Position numbers and translations under genes: made by a program. The notes under the pieces are model-generated. The model ran no database searches, was not told the origin of the DNA, and was given only the letters and a program-made list of their open reading frames with translations. A DNA stretch of 64,000 nucleotides from the NCBI RefSeq assembly GCF_002368115.1, contig NZ_AP018316.1:4810315-4874314 (forward strand), in the 5' to 3' direction. How positions within the stretch are numbered: the first letter of the stretch is position 1; the number at the start of each line of letters is the position of its first letter. Of this stretch, positions 1 through 9,500 are shown one piece after another. The stretch is from Dolichospermum compactum NIES-806. GTDB taxonomy: Bacteria; Cyanobacteriota; Cyanobacteriia; Cyanobacteriales; Nostocaceae.

Positions 1-435
1 AATCCCCAGGTGGCAGCTTATGAAGTTGCTAATACAACAGACATAATTTATCAAACTACAGGGGTGAAAACCAGTCTGTTTCGTCCACCGGGGGGAAACA
101 TGAGGAATGGAGTCGCAGCTTACGCCAAAAGTAACAAGTATGCTGTTATTATGTGGTCGTCTGATTCTATGGACTATTCACGTCCGGGTGTGCCAAGACT
201 AATTAATAACATCTTTAGGGAAGCTAAACCAGGTGGTATTGTGTTAATGCACGACGGTGGTGGCGATCGCTCTCACACTGTCAAAGCCTTACCAGAAATC
301 ATTAGCAAGTTCCGTAAACAGGGTTATGAATTTGTGACTATTCCCGAACTTTTAGAAATGCAAGATCAATATCCACAGTTAGTTGCCCAGAATAAAACAA
401 AATCTCAAAAACCTCAAAAACCCAAGAAACCTTAA
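1..435 (+). CDS. polysaccharide deacetylase (NodB homology domain), 5' end outside window
   Basis: The reading frame is already open at base 1, so the GTG at 10 is probably internal and only the C-terminal part of the enzyme is visible. The segment SLFRPPGG near the beginning and LMHDGGGDRSHT about 60 residues later are typical of the later conserved motifs of NodB-type carbohydrate esterases (family 4), which remove N- or O-acetyl groups from polysaccharides using a divalent metal. A short Lys/Pro/Gln-rich tail closes the protein. Substrate (peptidoglycan, chitin-like or exopolysaccharide) cannot be told from this half. Presumably exported, but the N-terminus is not in the window. Confidence 0.85.
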   Translation, partial: NPQVAAYEVANTTDIIYQTTGVKTSLFRPPGGNMRNGVAAYAKSNKYAVIMWSSDSMDYSRPGVPRLINNIFREAKPGGIVLMHDGGGDRSHTVKALPEIISKFRKQGYEFVTIPELLEMQDQYPQLVAQNKTKSQKPQKPKKP

Positions 436-822
436 ATAAATAATGTCTGAAATGGCTAACGCCACGCTGCGCTATCAGGATAACCAGGATTAAAGGATTA
501 ACAGGATGAATAAGCTGTTGAACATTTAGATTGTATATTGCTCACAACTAAAACTCTTGTGGAACAGGCATCCTGCCTGTTTTAATTATGCAAATTAAAT
601 GTTTCTCAGCTTATACTAATTCTGGATAAAGATGCACATAATCGTAATTAAATCCTGTAAATCCTTAAATCCTGGATATCCTGATTCAGACAAAAAAGAT
701 GAAAGGATAAACATGATAAATACAGATAAAGTAGACATCTCCAAATACGCAATGAGTGGGGAATTATACTGGTGATGAGGGCGATCATCTATGGTAATGG
801 AAGGGGCGATCGCCTTATATTT
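436..822. repeat. intergenic region with dispersed ATCCTG-type repeats
   Basis: No gene seen. Two blocks built from short AT-rich units around 'aaatcctg' and 'ggattaaagga' occur at about 478-510 and 650-720. The same units, including 'atcctgattcagacaaa', recur at 6430-6562, so this is a dispersed intergenic repeat. A small hairpin (ggaacaggcatcctgcctgt) lies at about 560-580. A HIP1-like gcgatcgc sits near 807. Confidence 0.6.
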
Positions 823-1896
823 TTATTTTGCAGCCAACCAATTCTGCTGTCCTAATCGCTGCCAAGCTTTACGTATATGTTGTGGTTTAAAGATGGTGCG
901 TTTGCGTTCATCTACGATGGGGCGCAGCCCATCGCTCCAGGAATAAACTAACTCTATGGTCTGTTCACTATCTTGGACTGGGTTGGTTTCTTGAGTCCCT
1001 ACCCAATGAACTGTAGCCAATAATTCCATGCCATAAGGGGTTTCAAAGCCATTTATGAGGTTGCTAACTCGTTCTAACCGTTCCTGTGCTGATGGGTCAT
1101 TGGCTAAAAAGGACTGTGCAGCTTCTCTACCTGCGGGTAAAACGTAAATTTCCGCGCTTTCTGCCTTGGCTGTTCCATCCCCATAACCGCGAATGTAATG
1201 CCCTTCTATGTGTTTTAAAACATGATTTAGATTATGGGCATAAGGTCCATATTTGTGTTTTACATACTCAAGGCGTAGGGGTTCACCTGCTACTTGTAAA
1301 AAATAGGCGAGTTTTTGAATTTCTAGTTTGGTTAATTCATAACCAGGAATACCGTACAATTCCAGTAAGCGAATAAACAAGGCACGGGCGCGAGTCATAT
1401 TTGGCTTTTTGCTGGCTACGGGCATTGTTTCCACAGCAGGTGCGCCACTGGGTTCAAAAATAATGACTTGGACATCTGGAAGTGCAGCAAAAGCTGATTC
1501 TATTAAGGGTTTAACCTCACTCCAGTCTAAGCCACCGTTACCGCACCCCAATGGAGGTATAGCAATGGAAGTAATGTTTAATTGCTGTACTTGGGCGACT
1601 AATGCTACCAGTCCAGTTTTGATATCTTCTAATTTAGATTTGCCCTTCCAGTGGCGTTTGGTGGGGAAGTTAATAATGTACAGGGGATTAAATAAGTTAC
1701 CTGTAGCGACGGTAAACACCTGCCCCGGTTGCACCTGTCCAGCACGACAGGCTTTTTCGTATTGGCGGAAATTTTCTGGATAGGCTTGTTTAAATTGCAA
1801 AGCAATGCCTTTGCCCATGACACCGACACAATTCACTGTGTTTACTAGGGCTTGTGCTGGTTCTGTTAATAAGTTGCCTTGCTTAATTTCAATCAT
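823..1896 (-). CDS. darG: DarG-like antitoxin, macrodomain DNA ADP-ribosylglycohydrolase
   Basis: 357 aa. Residues 1 to about 155 form a macrodomain with the phosphate-binding signatures NTVNCVGVMGKGIALQFK and PPLGCGNGGLDW, close to characterised DarG antitoxins. DarG removes the ADP-ribose that DarT places on thymidine in single-stranded DNA. The C-terminal half (about 165-357) would be the toxin-binding part; its KLEIQKLAYFLQ and KYGPYAHNLNHVL stretches recall the DUF4065 (SocA/Panacea) fold, which is my inference. It lies downstream of darT on the same strand, with an unusually wide 211-base gap, so it may have its own promoter; TATAAC/TATAAA-like boxes occur about 40-60 bases upstream of its ATG. 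Confidence 0.88.
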   Translation of the reverse strand: MIEIKQGNLLTEPAQALVNTVNCVGVMGKGIALQFKQAYPENFRQYEKACRAGQVQPGQVFTVATGNLFNPLYIINFPTKRHWKGKSKLEDIKTGLVALVAQVQQLNITSIAIPPLGCGNGGLDWSEVKPLIESAFAALPDVQVIIFEPSGAPAVETMPVASKKPNMTRARALFIRLLELYGIPGYELTKLEIQKLAYFLQVAGEPLRLEYVKHKYGPYAHNLNHVLKHIEGHYIRGYGDGTAKAESAEIYVLPAGREAAQSFLANDPSAQERLERVSNLINGFETPYGMELLATVHWVGTQETNPVQDSEQTIELVYSWSDGLRPIVDERKRTIFKPQHIRKAWQRLGQQNWLAAK

Positions 1897-2107
1897 TGTT
1901 TTTAAGGGATTAAATAATTTTAATCGCTGTTTATACTGTTATATTCTCTGTGGTAGTTGCTGATTGATAATCAATTATTATCAATTAGTGTTATCTATCA
2001 CTGGATAAACTAGAAACTGATTTTAAATATTATTTTACTACTTAATGGAATTTTTGAATAATATTAATAATGATTTGAAATATTATTTAGCTAATTGATT
2101 GATGATT

Positions 2108-2737
2108 TTAATAATACCAATTTTGATAAATATTTACTGGAATTTGGATATTAAAGGCGGTAAGTATTAGTTGTACTTGTTCAGCAATAGTTTTATTGAT
2201 TACACCTATTTCTTGTATTAAACTCCAAGGACAATTTTCATAAACTAAAAATTCTGCTTGTCTTCTCCACTTGCGGTTGGGGTCATCTGGAGTATTAGCC
2301 CAATATTTTGATTTCATTAATTCCCAATCTATGACTGATTGTAAATCAGACATATCATCATAAAATTCGCTATATGCCATGATAGCGTGTCCATCAGTAA
2401 AAGCAAATTTTAGTTTTAAAGAATTGATGGTATAAGCTTCTGAAACTAGATGGATAATTGGCTGTTGTCCACCGCTATAACTATCTACGTTTTGTTTATG
2501 AATGGCATAGAGCATGGGTGAACGCGGAGCAAAATAAAAGGGGACATAATCATGTAAATATCCCCCAGCACTACATGGGACTTTTGTGGTGGCACGTCTA
2601 TCTTGAATGTGTCCGTGTGCGATGTCAAGATAATTGGTTTGTTGTATCTTAAGTCTACTGTTTGCTATCAATCCCCCACTGGTGATTATGGAGGTTAAGT
2701 TATCAATGTGGGTGATGTGATAAATCGGTGTAGACAT
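2108..2737 (-). CDS. darT: DarT-like toxin, ssDNA thymidine ADP-ribosyltransferase (DUF4433)
   Basis: 209 aa, full length for the family. The N-terminal PIYHITHIDNL, the hallmark YVPFYFAPRSPMLY (about 64-77) and the QAEFLV motif carrying the likely catalytic Glu162 identify a DarT/DUF4433 ADP-ribosyltransferase. Known members use NAD+ to ADP-ribosylate thymidine in short motifs of single-stranded DNA, blocking replication, and several act as anti-phage systems. All key motifs are present, so it looks active. The antitoxin darG follows on the same strand. A TATAAT box precedes the ATG (separate entry). Confidence 0.9.
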   Translation of the reverse strand: MSTPIYHITHIDNLTSIITSGGLIANSRLKIQQTNYLDIAHGHIQDRRATTKVPCSAGGYLHDYVPFYFAPRSPMLYAIHKQNVDSYSGGQQPIIHLVSEAYTINSLKLKFAFTDGHAIMAYSEFYDDMSDLQSVIDWELMKSKYWANTPDDPNRKWRRQAEFLVYENCPWSLIQEIGVINKTIAEQVQLILTAFNIQIPVNIYQNWYY

Positions 2738-2750
2738 CTAGTGCTTTTAA

Positions 2751-2778
2751 ATTATACTCTTGGAGGTTTCAGGTACAA
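2751..2778 (-). promoter_or_regulatory. candidate promoter of darT
   Basis: On the minus strand TTGTAC (2778-2773) and TATAAT (2756-2751) are separated by 16 bases, and the box lies 13 bases upstream of the darT ATG (2737). A short leader is implied. Seen in sequence only. Confidence 0.5.
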
Positions 2779-2929
2779 ACAAACCTATTCTCTAGATTTT
2801 AAACTATTGTCTACAAAATAACTATGTCGCTATTTGAATGAAGGTAAGACCAGCAAACATCACTCCAGTAAAGTTAATAGTATTTGCTAGAATTGAAAAC
2901 TAAGATTTGAAAATGTTAACTTAATTATT

Positions 2930-3148
2930 TCAAGAACCATATTGATAAATTAACCAATCTTTTCCATCTTCCACAAAATATACATAAAAAGGTTCAATCT
3001 GGTCAAATTCTAAGCGAATATTAGTTTTTACCTCTACAATTAATTTTTTATCTAGGTTTATATCTATAAAATCTTGAGTAGTAGAGGAAATAGATTTTAA
3101 GTATAGATATCCTTGAGATGAAAATAAACGAATTTTCCCTGTTATCAC
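2930..3148 (-). CDS. small hypothetical protein, 72 aa
   Basis: Not recognised. A small protein rich in aromatic and charged residues, ending FVEDGKDWLIYQYGS. It starts 16 bases after the stop of the IS-cut gene remnant (3165-3452) on the same strand, so the two were probably cotranscribed. The arrangement of a small gene directly after a longer multi-domain gene suggests a partner or immunity role, but nothing in the sequence proves it. Confidence 0.5.
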   Translation of the reverse strand: MITGKIRLFSSQGYLYLKSISSTTQDFIDINLDKKLIVEVKTNIRLEFDQIEPFYVYFVEDGKDWLIYQYGS

Positions 3149-3164
3149 TTTATTTTCTAACTGT

Positions 3165-3452
3165 TTAATACTTAAAGGTATCTGTTTTTTTTACTTGTAC
3201 AAATGGATTGACACAGTTATAAAATGAATTATCTATAACTATTTTATTTACATACTCTGAACCCGATCCTATCATGTTAATTAAAGCTTCTCTATCTTGA
3301 GTATTTCTACATATAATTTGGAAATCTATTCCCTTAGAGAAATAAAGCCCATTCTTGACTATAAATTCTTGTTGAGATGCAGTTTCGTAATCAGCTTCTC
3401 CAAAATATTTATATATATTATCAAAATCAAAATAATCTAAAAATTCTATACT
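3165..3452 (-). pseudogene. 3' remnant of a gene cut by the IS; C-terminal part resembles DarT end
   Basis: About 95 codons remain open on the minus strand from the IS boundary (3452) to a TAA at 3165-3167. It reads in phase with the gene fragment on the far side of the IS (4640-5815): removing 3453-4639 joins the two frames without a shift. The remnant contains ASQQEFIVKNG followed by DFQIICRNTQDREALINMIG. This resembles the DarT C-terminal pattern of a QxEF-type catalytic Glu strand followed by a strand and helix (compare QAEFLVYEN in the neighbouring darT). The relation is inference from pattern only. Confidence 0.55.
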
Positions 3453-4639
3453 AAGTACCAGAAATGTTGAATAGCGTAATAAAACTTTACATATTGAAAT
3501 AAACTTAGCCTATAAGTGCTATTTTTCATCTTATCCAAATAAGTTTTCTAAACCAATGAACATAACTTATTTCCTGACACATATAGGACTGAAGATAACG
3601 GAGTTTATCTAATAAAGTTTTGCCAAATTCTTGCGGTATTTCTATTAGTTGCAATATCAAATAAGCGATTAAACAGCACATTATCTGAATTCTAATTCCA
3701 TTCTCATTCTTTGTCATAAGTCTGTCTAACTTGAGGTGCATTTTTAAGAATTTCCATAACAATTCAATTTGCCATCTTTGTATGTAAATTTCCATAATCT
3801 CTTGATTACTAACTTGCTCTTCTCCTTCATTTAATAAGTTTGTTGCTAAACGAAATTCACTCTTAGTTTCTATATCACAAAATGCTACTACTCTAATTTC
3901 CACTTCTCTTTCATCTTTGCCAACTTTACAATTACCATTTTCTAGCATTTCTAAAGTGACATTATTTTTAATTCTTAAGACAAAAGCTTTATTTTTTTGT
4001 TGTTTTAATTCAGATATTCTTTCGGAGGATGCAAATCCTCTATCCATTATCCCTACTCCTTTTGACGGAATTGCTTCTACTGTTTCTTGTCCATATTTAT
4101 GGTCATGTCCTTGCCCAAAATGAATCACCATTCCACCAACTTCTGATGTCAAACTATCTAACCCACAAAATAGTTTTACTTGATGATATCCTTGACTCCA
4201 TAATAATTTACTTGTTAATGTAATAATTGTTGAATCTATAGGAAATAATGCTTGGGTTTCTTCCTTTCCTTTTTTCTTTCTCAGTTGATTGTTTAATTCA
4301 GTTATTATCTCCAAAAATACTTGAGTATCTCTCTTTTTACTTGCCTTGGAAAAATTTGATATTTTTAAATCTATCCCTTGATTATTTAGTCTTTGAAATA
4401 AATCTCTCATACTCACTATACTTTTATCCATGACATACTGTAACCACACTGATACAAATGAAAATGTGTCCAGAACTGGATAATCTTTTTTGGGCAATGG
4501 TTTCAATATTGTTTTGACCACTTCTGGGAAATTCTTTAAGCGCATAATTTGATAATTCTTTATCTATATTTTTTTAGATTGTATCAAATTATGGTACTTT
4601 TTTTTAATCTTTTCCTAACATTCAACACTTCTGGTACTT
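3453..4639 (-). mobile_element. IS4-family insertion sequence, about 1187 bp
   Basis: The ends are near-perfect 20-base inverted repeats: AAGTACCAGAAATGTTGAAT at 3453-3472 and its complement at 4620-4639 with one mismatch. A single transposase gene fills the interior on the minus strand. No convincing target-site duplication flanks it, which may mean a deletion accompanied insertion or that one flank has diverged. It splits a minus-strand gene. Confidence 0.85.
3526..4545 (-). CDS. IS4-family DDE transposase
   Basis: 339 aa, intact. The catalytic triad is visible as D104 (PIDSTI), D168 (IMDRGF) and E261 in the family signature YIQRWQIELLWKFLK (about 254-268), which is the Y-R-E-K motif of IS4 transposases. 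The first part (about 1-80) is the usual helical DNA-binding region. All three acidic residues are present and the inverted repeats are well kept, so the element may still be mobile. Confidence 0.92.
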   Translation of the reverse strand: MRLKNFPEVVKTILKPLPKKDYPVLDTFSFVSVWLQYVMDKSIVSMRDLFQRLNNQGIDLKISNFSKASKKRDTQVFLEIITELNNQLRKKKGKEETQALFPIDSTIITLTSKLLWSQGYHQVKLFCGLDSLTSEVGGMVIHFGQGHDHKYGQETVEAIPSKGVGIMDRGFASSERISELKQQKNKAFVLRIKNNVTLEMLENGNCKVGKDEREVEIRVVAFCDIETKSEFRLATNLLNEGEEQVSNQEIMEIYIQRWQIELLWKFLKMHLKLDRLMTKNENGIRIQIMCCLIAYLILQLIEIPQEFGKTLLDKLRYLQSYMCQEISYVHWFRKLIWIR

Positions 4640-5815
4640 GTTAATAAAAATGTCGTAATTATTGTCTGTTCTTTGGAATTTGAAATAGTATTCTGTCAAT
4701 TGTACTGTAAATTTTAAATAAGAACGTAACTTAGAAGAAGCCAAAATAACTTTTGGTGCATTTCTGATGAGTTCATTAATCAACTTATCTTGTTCTTGTT
4801 GATTAAACTGGTTAAGATGTTCAAGAACCACTTTCTCAGCAACATCTTTTGCTATAGATGGTGTGTATTCAGCAATTATTGGAATTTTTCTTTCTGCTGG
4901 TGCAATATGCCAGAGGAAATTTTTATAAGCTAAGTTATCTTGTAGATATTGAACCTCTTGCCAATATATATTAAGTGCATTTTCTTCCGCTTGCTCTACT
5001 TTCTTAATTAGTTCATCTATCAATTCTTTTCTTAAATGTTCTTCTACTAGATTAATATGTCTATTTATGAATTCAATATAACTATTTGGACTAGAAGAAT
5101 CAAATTTTAAGTACGAACGCAATGTCGCAGAAATAATTAGAAGATTTGGCAGTTTTTCGGCGATTTCCTTAATGATAAAATCTTGTTGATTTTCATCTAA
5201 ATCTTTGAGCTTATTAATAACGAAAGTTTCGGCTATCTCCAATGGCAAAGATAATAAATATTCAAGAATAAATTTTTTAAACAGTGGAAATATATTACTA
5301 TTAGCATACTTCTCAACTATTCTTTCATCATTATCAACTTCTCGTACATCATTAATTGTCCTTAATAAGAATGGTGCTAGTTTATATTTTATTTCTTCGT
5401 CCTCTCCGAATATTTCAGCCATTTCCATAGCTTCCCTATCCTTAGTTTCCTTAATACTGAAAGCAACAAGGCTTTCGCTTTCGTACTGAGTCCTTCTTCT
5501 GAAATAAATTTTACAATTATCGTTATAAGTAATCTGCCATTTACCCCAAAATTCAGACTTCTTAACAACACCAATAAAGGTTGGTACTTTCAGGTTGATT
5601 ACTCGATTACGCCTTGCATCAATATCAAATTGAACGTATACGCCCCTTCCTTTATCACCCTCTATAATTTCTTGTATATCTAATGGAACATCATCTCGAT
5701 CAACACGAATATCTCCTGTATTTTCTTCCCCCAAAGGAGCAATAAAACCAAAATTATTGACTTTATTTTTTTGATTATTAAACCCACCAAACCAAACAAT
5801 TTTACCTAGCATCAT
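4622..5815 (-). pseudogene. cold-shock-domain-like protein, 3' end replaced by IS sequence
   Basis: The open frame gives 397 aa, but the last five codons (KYQKC, stop) lie inside the IS inverted repeat, so the native protein was longer. Residues 1-80 resemble a cold-shock/OB nucleic-acid-binding domain (GKIVWFGGF, NFGFIAP, DIRVDRDDVP, then GVYVQFDIDARRNRVINLKV). The remainder is helical with two near-repeats (LRSYLKFDSS at about 239 and LRSYLKFTVQ at about 367) preceded by similar 'IIKEIAEKLPNLLIISA' / 'LINELIRNAPKVILASS' stretches. I do not recognise this helical family. The downstream half of the gene is at 3165-3452. Confidence 0.6.
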
Positions 5816-6074
5816 TTTTCTTTTGTTCTTGCGTATTAGATTTTAATAATCTACAATTAATCCCAGTCTGATAAAAGATTACGATATTCTTGCTTAATAA
5901 TACTATATTCTGTTATTCCGTTTTGAGTATTCCCGAAAATTAGGGTAAATTATCTTACTTTTTACAATTTAGACAAAAATGCCATTTCGTTGAATGACTG
6001 CTTTTCGATGCAGACAAAATTATATTAGATTTAGAGCTAACGCTCATGTACGATAATACAATTGCCGTACTACC

Positions 6075-6423
6075 ATGCCAACATACTTATACTTTGGTGA
6101 AAACGAATTCTTTCTAACTCGCACCATCAAACAACTAAAAACCCACACTCTAGATCAACAATGGGCAAACTTCAACCATACAGAATACCCCCCAGAATCT
6201 AAAGAAACCATTCCTCAAGCATTATCCCATATCATGACACCACCAGTTGGGAGTGGAGGAAGATTAGTACACCAACAGCACATTACTGGGAGTTTGTTCA
6301 AAAGAAATTTTATTGCAGTTGGAGTCCATTCTCCCCAAAATTCCCTCAACCAATAACCTCCTTATCACCAACACTCACAAACCTGACGCGAGAAATAAAT
6401 CAGTCAAACTCCTACTGGAGTAG
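6075..6423 (+). pseudogene. holA: holA fragment (DNA polymerase III delta subunit), frameshifted
   Basis: The first about 60 codons match the N-terminus of cyanobacterial HolA: MPTYLYFGENEFFLTRTI, then IMTPPVGSGGRLV. After the V the homologous reading moves to another frame, where LESILPKIPSTNNLLITN followed by THKPDARNKSVKLLLE continues to a TAG at 6421-6423. The remaining roughly two thirds of the clamp-loader subunit are absent and repeat DNA follows. A functional holA is presumably elsewhere. Clear decayed partial copy. Confidence 0.8.
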
Positions 6424-6424
6424 G

Positions 6425-6562
6425 CACAGGTGAATAAATCCTGGAAATCCTCAAATCCTGGACATCCTGATTCAGACAAAAAAGGATTAAAGGATGAACA
6501 GGATAAAGTATTTAATTAAATCCTGTAAATCCTCAAATCCTGTACATCCTGATTCAGACAAA
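6425..6562. repeat. two tandem copies of the ATCCTG-type dispersed repeat
   Basis: 'tcctggaaatcctcaaatcc' plus 'tggacatcctgattcagac' is followed about 70 bases later by a near-identical copy (starting 'tcctgtaaatcctcaaatcc'). Between them lies an inverted-looking 'aaggattaaaggatgaacag'. The same family is at 478-720. It lies directly 3' of the glutamate synthase gene and of the holA fragment, both of which point into it. Confidence 0.65.
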
Positions 6563-9500
6563 TTACACAGAACTCAATTGTTTTTCTGCTACTTTGGCTT
6601 CTGGACTATCAGATTCAGAAGGTGGAACTAACTGCCAGAATTTAGGTAAGTATGCTTCCCAATTAGCAATAATTTCCTCTGCCTTGGGTGAACCAGTTTT
6701 CCGGGCATGAGTTTGAATTAACTCATATAATTGTTTTGCACCTGCTTCACTCACAACCCGTTGCACATTGACAATAGCGTGATTAACTAAGTCTGGGAAA
6801 TTACCAGATTCATCAAGGAAATAAGCCAATCCGCCTGTCATACCTGCACCCACGTTGCGGCCAGCTTTACCCAGAACAACAATCACCCCACCAGTCATAT
6901 ACTCGCAGCAGTGATCACCAGCCCCTTCAATTACGGCTGTACCTTTAGAGTTCCGCACCGCAAACCGTTCTCCAGCTAAACCATTGGCAAATAACACCCC
7001 ACCAGTCGCCCCATAAAGGCAGGTATTCCCTACAATCACGTTTTCTGCTGGGTTATAGGTGGCATTGGCTGGGGGCTTAATAATAATTTCCCCACCGTTC
7101 ATGCCCTTACCGACATAGTCGTTTGCTTCCCCTACTAAGTTGAGAATCACACCATCCAGGTTAAATGCGCCGAAGCTTTGCCCCACACTTCCTTGGAAAT
7201 TCAGGTTTATTTGCCCTGTAAAGCCGTTGTCACCGTATTTATGAGCGATCGCCCCAGTTAACCTAGCTCCGACTGTTCTATCGGTATTGACGACGGTAAC
7301 GGTTTTACTAACTTCACCCTGATCCTGAATCGCGGCTTGAATATCTGCATCAGCTAGTAACTGATCATCTAAAACTGCTCCATTGCTGTGAACTTTTTCA
7401 TGCACCAACCAACTGCGATTAACTTTTGTATCTGGTAGCTTAGTTAAACAATCCAAATTCAAAGCTTGGGTTTTATTCAGTTTGACTTCAGAACGCACCG
7501 TCAATAAATCAGCGCGACCAATTACTTCTGATAAAGAACGATATCCCAATTTAGCCAACAGACTCCGCACCTCTTCCGCAATGAAGTAGAAGAAATTGAC
7601 AACGTGTTCGGGAATGCCTGTAAACCGTTTCCGCATTTCTTCCTTCTGAGAAGCTATGCCCACAGGACAGTTATTAGTGTGGCAAATCCGCGCCATAATG
7701 CAGCCTTCCGCAATCATCGCTATCGAACCGAAGCCGAACTCTTCCGCCCCCATTAATGCCCCAATTAGGACATCCCAGCCGCTTTTGAGACCACCATCTA
7801 CACGCAAGATGACGCGATCGCGCAAACTGTTTTCCATCAATACTCGATGTACTTCTGTTAAACCCAATTCCCAAGGACTACCAGCGTGTTTAATGGAAGA
7901 AAGGGGTGATGCACCTGTACCGCCATCATGTCCCGAAATTTGGATAATATCAGCGTTAGCTTTAGCCACACCTGCTGCAATTGTCCCAATTCCAATTTCT
8001 GCGACTAATTTCACAGAAACTTGGGCTGTGGGGTTAATTTGGTGCAAGTCAAAAATCAACTGGGCTAAATCTTCAATCGAATAAATATCATGGTGGGGTG
8101 GTGGGGAAATCAAAGTTACACCCGGCTTAGAACGCCGCAACATGGCAATATAAGGGCTTACTTTGGGTCCTGGTAGCTGTCCACCTTCTCCTGGTTTTGC
8201 ACCTTGGGCAATTTTGATTTCTAGTTGTTGGGCTGTGGCTAAGTATTGGGGAGTAACACCGAACCGTCCTGATGCAATTTGTCTAATTGAACTTGCAGCC
8301 GTATCACCATTTCTTAACCCATTGAGATGAGGAAGAGTAGGAGATTTACCATTAGCATCTACATCTCTCAAAACATTGTAACGAACCGGATCTTCGCCAC
8401 CTTCACCAGAATTAGATCTACCACCAATGCGATTCATTGCGATCGCTAAAGTTTCATGTGCTTCTCGTGATAACGCCCCTAAAGACATCCCACCAGTACA
8501 GAAACGTTTAACAATATCATTAACTGACTCTACCTGTTCTAAAGGAATCGGTGAGCGCTCGCTTTGGAAATCTAGCAAATCACGCAGCGCCGTCACCGGA
8601 CGATTTTGCAGATGTTGTTTATAAACTTCATAATGGTCATATTGCTTGCCATTGACAGCCTTATGCAGCGACTTAGCCAATTCTGGGCTATTCATGTGGT
8701 ATTCACCACCAGGACGGTATTGAACAAAACCCAAGTTTTCCAACTTCTTCGCCGTCAATTCAGGGAAAGCCTTACTGTGGAAAGACAACACCTCTTGCGC
8801 TAATTCGCTCACACTGAGACCACCAATGCGGGAAGTTGTCCCCCGGAAACCTAAAGCCAATAAATCACGACCAATCCCAATAGCTTCAAATATTTGGGCT
8901 GCTTGATAGCTGGAAAGTAGAGAAATACCCATCTTCGAGAGGATTTTCAGCAAACCCGATTCTACAGCTTTGCGATAATTTTCAATGGCTTGTTCTAAAG
9001 TCAAAGTGGCAATTTTGCCCCTAGTCATAAACTGCTTAGTTTTGGGTTCATGCCACCAAGCAGTTACAGTATCTAAAGCCATATAGGCACAAACCGCCCC
9101 CGCACCATAACCTAAGAGACAAGCGAAATGATGGGTACTCCAACATTGGGCTGTATCCACAATTAAGGATGTTTTCATCCGTAACCCTTCACGGATTAAG
9201 TGATGATGAACCGCACCAATGGCTAATAAAGGGGGAATATACGTATATTCTGCTGCAATTCCTGTACCTGTTCTGTCACTTAATATGAGAATCTTCGCAC
9301 CAGCCCGCACCGATTCAGCAGATTGTTTCTGCAAAGATTCCACAGCGGTTTTTAAACCATTTGGTCCTGTGGCTATGGGAAATAAAGTTGACAATTCAGC
9401 CGTTGCAAAACCTGACAACTTAATAGTTTCTAACTCTGTCTGAGTCAGTACAGGAGACTCCAACTTGAGTCTGCGGGCGTATTCCGGTTTAGGTTCTAAT

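Noticed and set aside
3440..4660. Target-site duplication of the IS4 element
   Set aside because: Flanks at 3452 and 4640 do not share a convincing direct repeat.
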